From: Chiridota heheva
Lineage: Eukaryota; Echinodermata; Holothuroidea; Apodida; Chiridotidae
Length of the DNA: 64,000 nt
Assembly: GCA_020152595.1 (NCBI GenBank)
Contig: JAIGNY010004337.1
Coordinates: forward strand, 320,001 to 384,000
Direction: 5' to 3'
Position 1 is the stretch's first letter. Each line of letters starts with the position of its first letter. Shown here piece after piece: positions 61,246 to 64,000 of this stretch. The notes beneath the pieces were generated by a model, which was given only the letters and a program-made list of their open reading frames with translations, ran no database searches and had not been told where the DNA came from. Made by a program: the position numbers and the translations under genes.

Positions 61246-61861
61246 AAGTCCAAAAATATAAATTAAACCAGTATGATATTTTTTCGTAATTAAACGTGCG
61301 GAAGGATGTTATTGTACTGTTTAAATTATGCTTTACGGAAGAAACATACACAATTTTACATAAGAAGATTTTGTTTTACATTAGAAAATGTCAATTTGAA
61401 CATGATTTGAATAACAAGGCGCACTTTTTGAAATTTGGTTAAATAAATAATTCAATTTGGTAAGTGTTGATCTTAAGATTAGAAATAATCTATGTTAAAA
61501 TTGAAGTTTGAGATATTTCCAAGATATTTTCGTAAAAATAGCATTTTATTCATGTTAAAATATGACTTTTCAAAGAATAAAATTTGAAGTGAAAAAAAAC
61601 GAGTGTGTTTTAGAGTCATTTTTGCTTTTATTTTGATTAATGAAATTTGTTATTGGTAATAAAGATTTATAATAAATATAAATGATGAATTTGTGATTTA
61701 CCAATGGAAAGTGTCTGATTTCATTATATTTCTGATATAAGTATCATTTTTCTCAGTTAATAAATTGAATTCTATGTTTCCTAATTTTTGAAAATGTTTC
61801 CTAATGCCTTAAAAGTGTCCGACTTGTTCCCGTAAGGTCCCAAAAAATGAGATTGTTCTGT
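61246..61861. other. Unassigned flank
   Basis: No gene or element recognised. Confidence 0.4.
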
Positions 61862-62064
61862 ATTATTTTTGTACTGCTGGTCCATTTTACAATATTTTTG
61901 CTGAATACTTATCCTGCAGGTATCAAAATTGACTTCTTTCATACTGCGGGTATCAAAATTGTATAATTTCATACAGTTACCAAAAAATATGTCATACTGC
62001 GGGTATGTTTTACGGTTGGTGGGCTGAACACCTCACCACCTTTAGTATGAAGTACCGCCCTCCC
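61862..62064. mobile_element. GGGGGCACTT MITE, right part only
   Basis: CTGGTCCATTTT, CATACTGCGGGTATCAAAAT, CGGTTGGTGGGCTG and AGTATGAAGTACCGCCC match 62780-62963. Confidence 0.75.
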
Positions 62065-62602
62065 CCCTCCATCAGTGTTGATTGCGGTAAGTTATTCCGT
62101 ATTCCACAACCTGACAACTGGAGATACATATGAATAACATAAATCGAGTTCTTCTAATGGTTTAAGTGTGGATTTGACATCGGGTAGTCAGACCAATATT
62201 CCTGCATTGCCCGATAACTGCCAATGAAAAATAGAGGACGGTGTGACGTTAAAGCAGCAAACCGAATGCAGACTAGCAAAGTTATCTGTTGTATGGGATT
62301 CACTCATATTCAAATTTACAGCCGTTTGTGTTGCAAAAAAAAGTTAACTTTCCATAAATGTGTGCGGCGTGTGCTTATAAAATTGCAAATCGCACAGAAT
62401 AAAATCTTGTATGATATTACATCATCAGTTATATCGGGAACCAAGTTCAATTATCCTCCGTCGATGTTAGCAGAACTTGTTTCATACTCACACTTCACTG
62501 TTTTTTCACTTGACCCATTCCAGAGATCAGAACCCTTGATCTACTAACCCGGTGTGCCCATAAATGAAATGATCACTTTCAAAACAGACTAAAATCTCCC
62601 AG
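62065..62602. other. Unassigned flank
   Basis: Contains a 107-codon plus-strand frame (62224-62547) with no recognisable domain. I do not call it a gene. Confidence 0.4.
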
Positions 62603-62963
62603 GGGGTGGGGGAAGGGGGACACTTCCATATGTGAGGTATATGTATATGTGCCGCCCGAGTAGGTGCTTTTTTTTGCACTAAATATATAATTTTGTTCAA
62701 GTAAAAAAAATTGTCTTTTTTTCATCATTTTCGTAGTGCAGGTCCCAAATAATGAGGTTTTACTGTGTTAATTTTGTATTGCTGGTCCATTTTTATATCA
62801 TTTTTGTTGACTACTCATAGTGCAGGTATCAAAATGGACTTCTTTCATACTGCGGATATCAAAATTGTATCATTTCATAAAACAAATATGTCACACTGCG
62901 GGTATTGTTTAACGGTTGGTGGGCTGCACAACCCTACCACCTATAGTATGAAGTACCCCCTCT
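62603..62963. mobile_element. GGGGGCACTT MITE, copy 4
   Basis: Left GGGGGACACTTCCATATGTG; right AGTATGAAGTACCCCCTC. The interior has TTTCGTAGTGCAGGT and repeated CATACTGCGG(A/G)TATCAAAA. Confidence 0.82.
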
Positions 62964-63136
62964 TACTTCCCCACCCCCATCCCCACCCTTTCTTTCTCCA
63001 TCCGGGACTAGTAAACCTAAAAAAATGGTCTGATACATTTCGATTACCATTATAATAATTTGGCAATAAAAACTACACATTATTAACTGCAAGAAACAAT
63101 TAGGATATTAGAGATGTATTAGACTTATTTCTACAG

Positions 63137-63385
<249 letters not shown>

Positions 63386-64000
63386 ACATTCCGGAAAATG
63401 TCCATAACATCTTTGTAAGGTTATAATCTTAAACCTCCTAGTGAACGAGAAATTTGCGCTGGTGAAATTGAAGAAAGTATGTTTAGTTTTAAATAACAGC
63501 AATAAAATTCGAAACATAAGAACATGTATTTCCTATTTTAGTCAAAAACCATTTGAATACTAATTATTTTGTTCTTTTATTTGTATAAGCAAAACATGAA
63601 AATGACCTCTGACAGTCTGAACCCACCCTTTAAAGCTATAATGGTAGCTTCATGAATTGCGAAAGAGCTTTTGAATGAAACAGTTTCTGATATTTTTAAA
63701 AGAAAATTGTCATGCTTTTTATAGATCAAAATACCAAGATTTGTTCTTGATTATTTATCAGTCCGTGAGTTTTAATGATAAAAACTGATTGTAGAAAATT
63801 GTGACACATTGGATATTAAAACAAGGTGAATGATTCTCATAAGATAGGCCTAAACAACTGATAAATGGTCAGGTGACCTGGAAAATTATGAATCAGTCCG
63901 GTTCGGGCCCGTTCAGGAGATCTCCCAAGATTCTCCCAACCTGCCAACGGAATTTACTGTTTTAAAAATGTGCAGCCGTTAAGTAATAGCGCAATGCATA
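63386..64000. other. Unassigned flank
   Basis: No gene or element recognised up to the end of the window. Confidence 0.4.

Noticed and set aside
62224..62547. 107-codon plus-strand frame as a gene upstream of RIM
   Set aside because: No recognisable domain, no supporting splice or promoter context; length is compatible with chance in AT-rich DNA.

Overview
The window is about 64 kb of AT-rich, repeat-saturated animal DNA. The only confident host gene is the 5' end of a synaptic active-zone gene on the minus strand, a RIM/RIMS homologue (Rab3-interacting molecule). Exon 1 (51348-51508) carries the start codon and the Rab-binding helix. Exon 2 (21650-21866) carries six cysteines of the RIM zinc finger. 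The two exons join in frame (phase 2), have consensus GT and AG splice sites, and are separated by an intron of about 29.5 kb. The gene runs off the left end: I found no third exon in positions 1-21649. Positions 51509-64000 are 5' UTR, promoter and intergenic flank. A nervous-system gene, long introns, hAT-like and TTAA-flanked MITEs, tRNA-derived SINEs and three kinds of LINE remnant suggest a marine invertebrate. An echinoderm, hemichordate or cephalochordate is my guess, but the sequence does not prove the phylum.

Nearly everything else is repetitive. Tandem arrays with units from 2 to 54 bp occupy a large part of the introns (1.1-1.6, 2.4-3.5, 9.1-10.0, 14.3-15.0, 17.0-18.2, 18.4-19.1, 22.2-22.8, 29.5-29.8, 30.6-30.8, 31.2-32.5, 34.7-36.5 and 49.2-49.5 kb). 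In the upstream flank they include a 730 bp (AT)n tract and a (GAT)n tract. These arrays create most of the long open frames, which I do not regard as genes. A tandem segmental duplication (12211-14957 and 14958-about 18172) contains one array per copy; each array is homogenised to a different 18-bp variant.

Several mobile families are recognisable. A foldback element with very long inverted repeats and TTAA ends has at least five copies (7.7, 25-27, 28.1, 32.7-33.7 and 48.0 kb), a decayed copy at 42.8-43.9 kb and a solo half at 8.8 kb. Some copies have tandemly multiplied ends. There are also two hAT-like MITEs with 8-bp target-site duplications (25.1 and 40.1 kb), a short MITE with perfect 28-bp inverted repeats (37.6 kb), a family with GGGGGCACTT ends (50.6, 53.2, 61.9 and 62.6 kb), three SINEs, three 3' fragments of RNase H-bearing LINEs (23.9, 38.6 and 45.4 kb), and a longer decayed LINE with a YADD reverse-transcriptase motif (55.7-58.4 kb). 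Nested insertions give a relative chronology in several places.

I found no operon, CRISPR array, phage or evident new enzymatic system. The unusual content is the structural evolution of repeats inside a large RIM intron.
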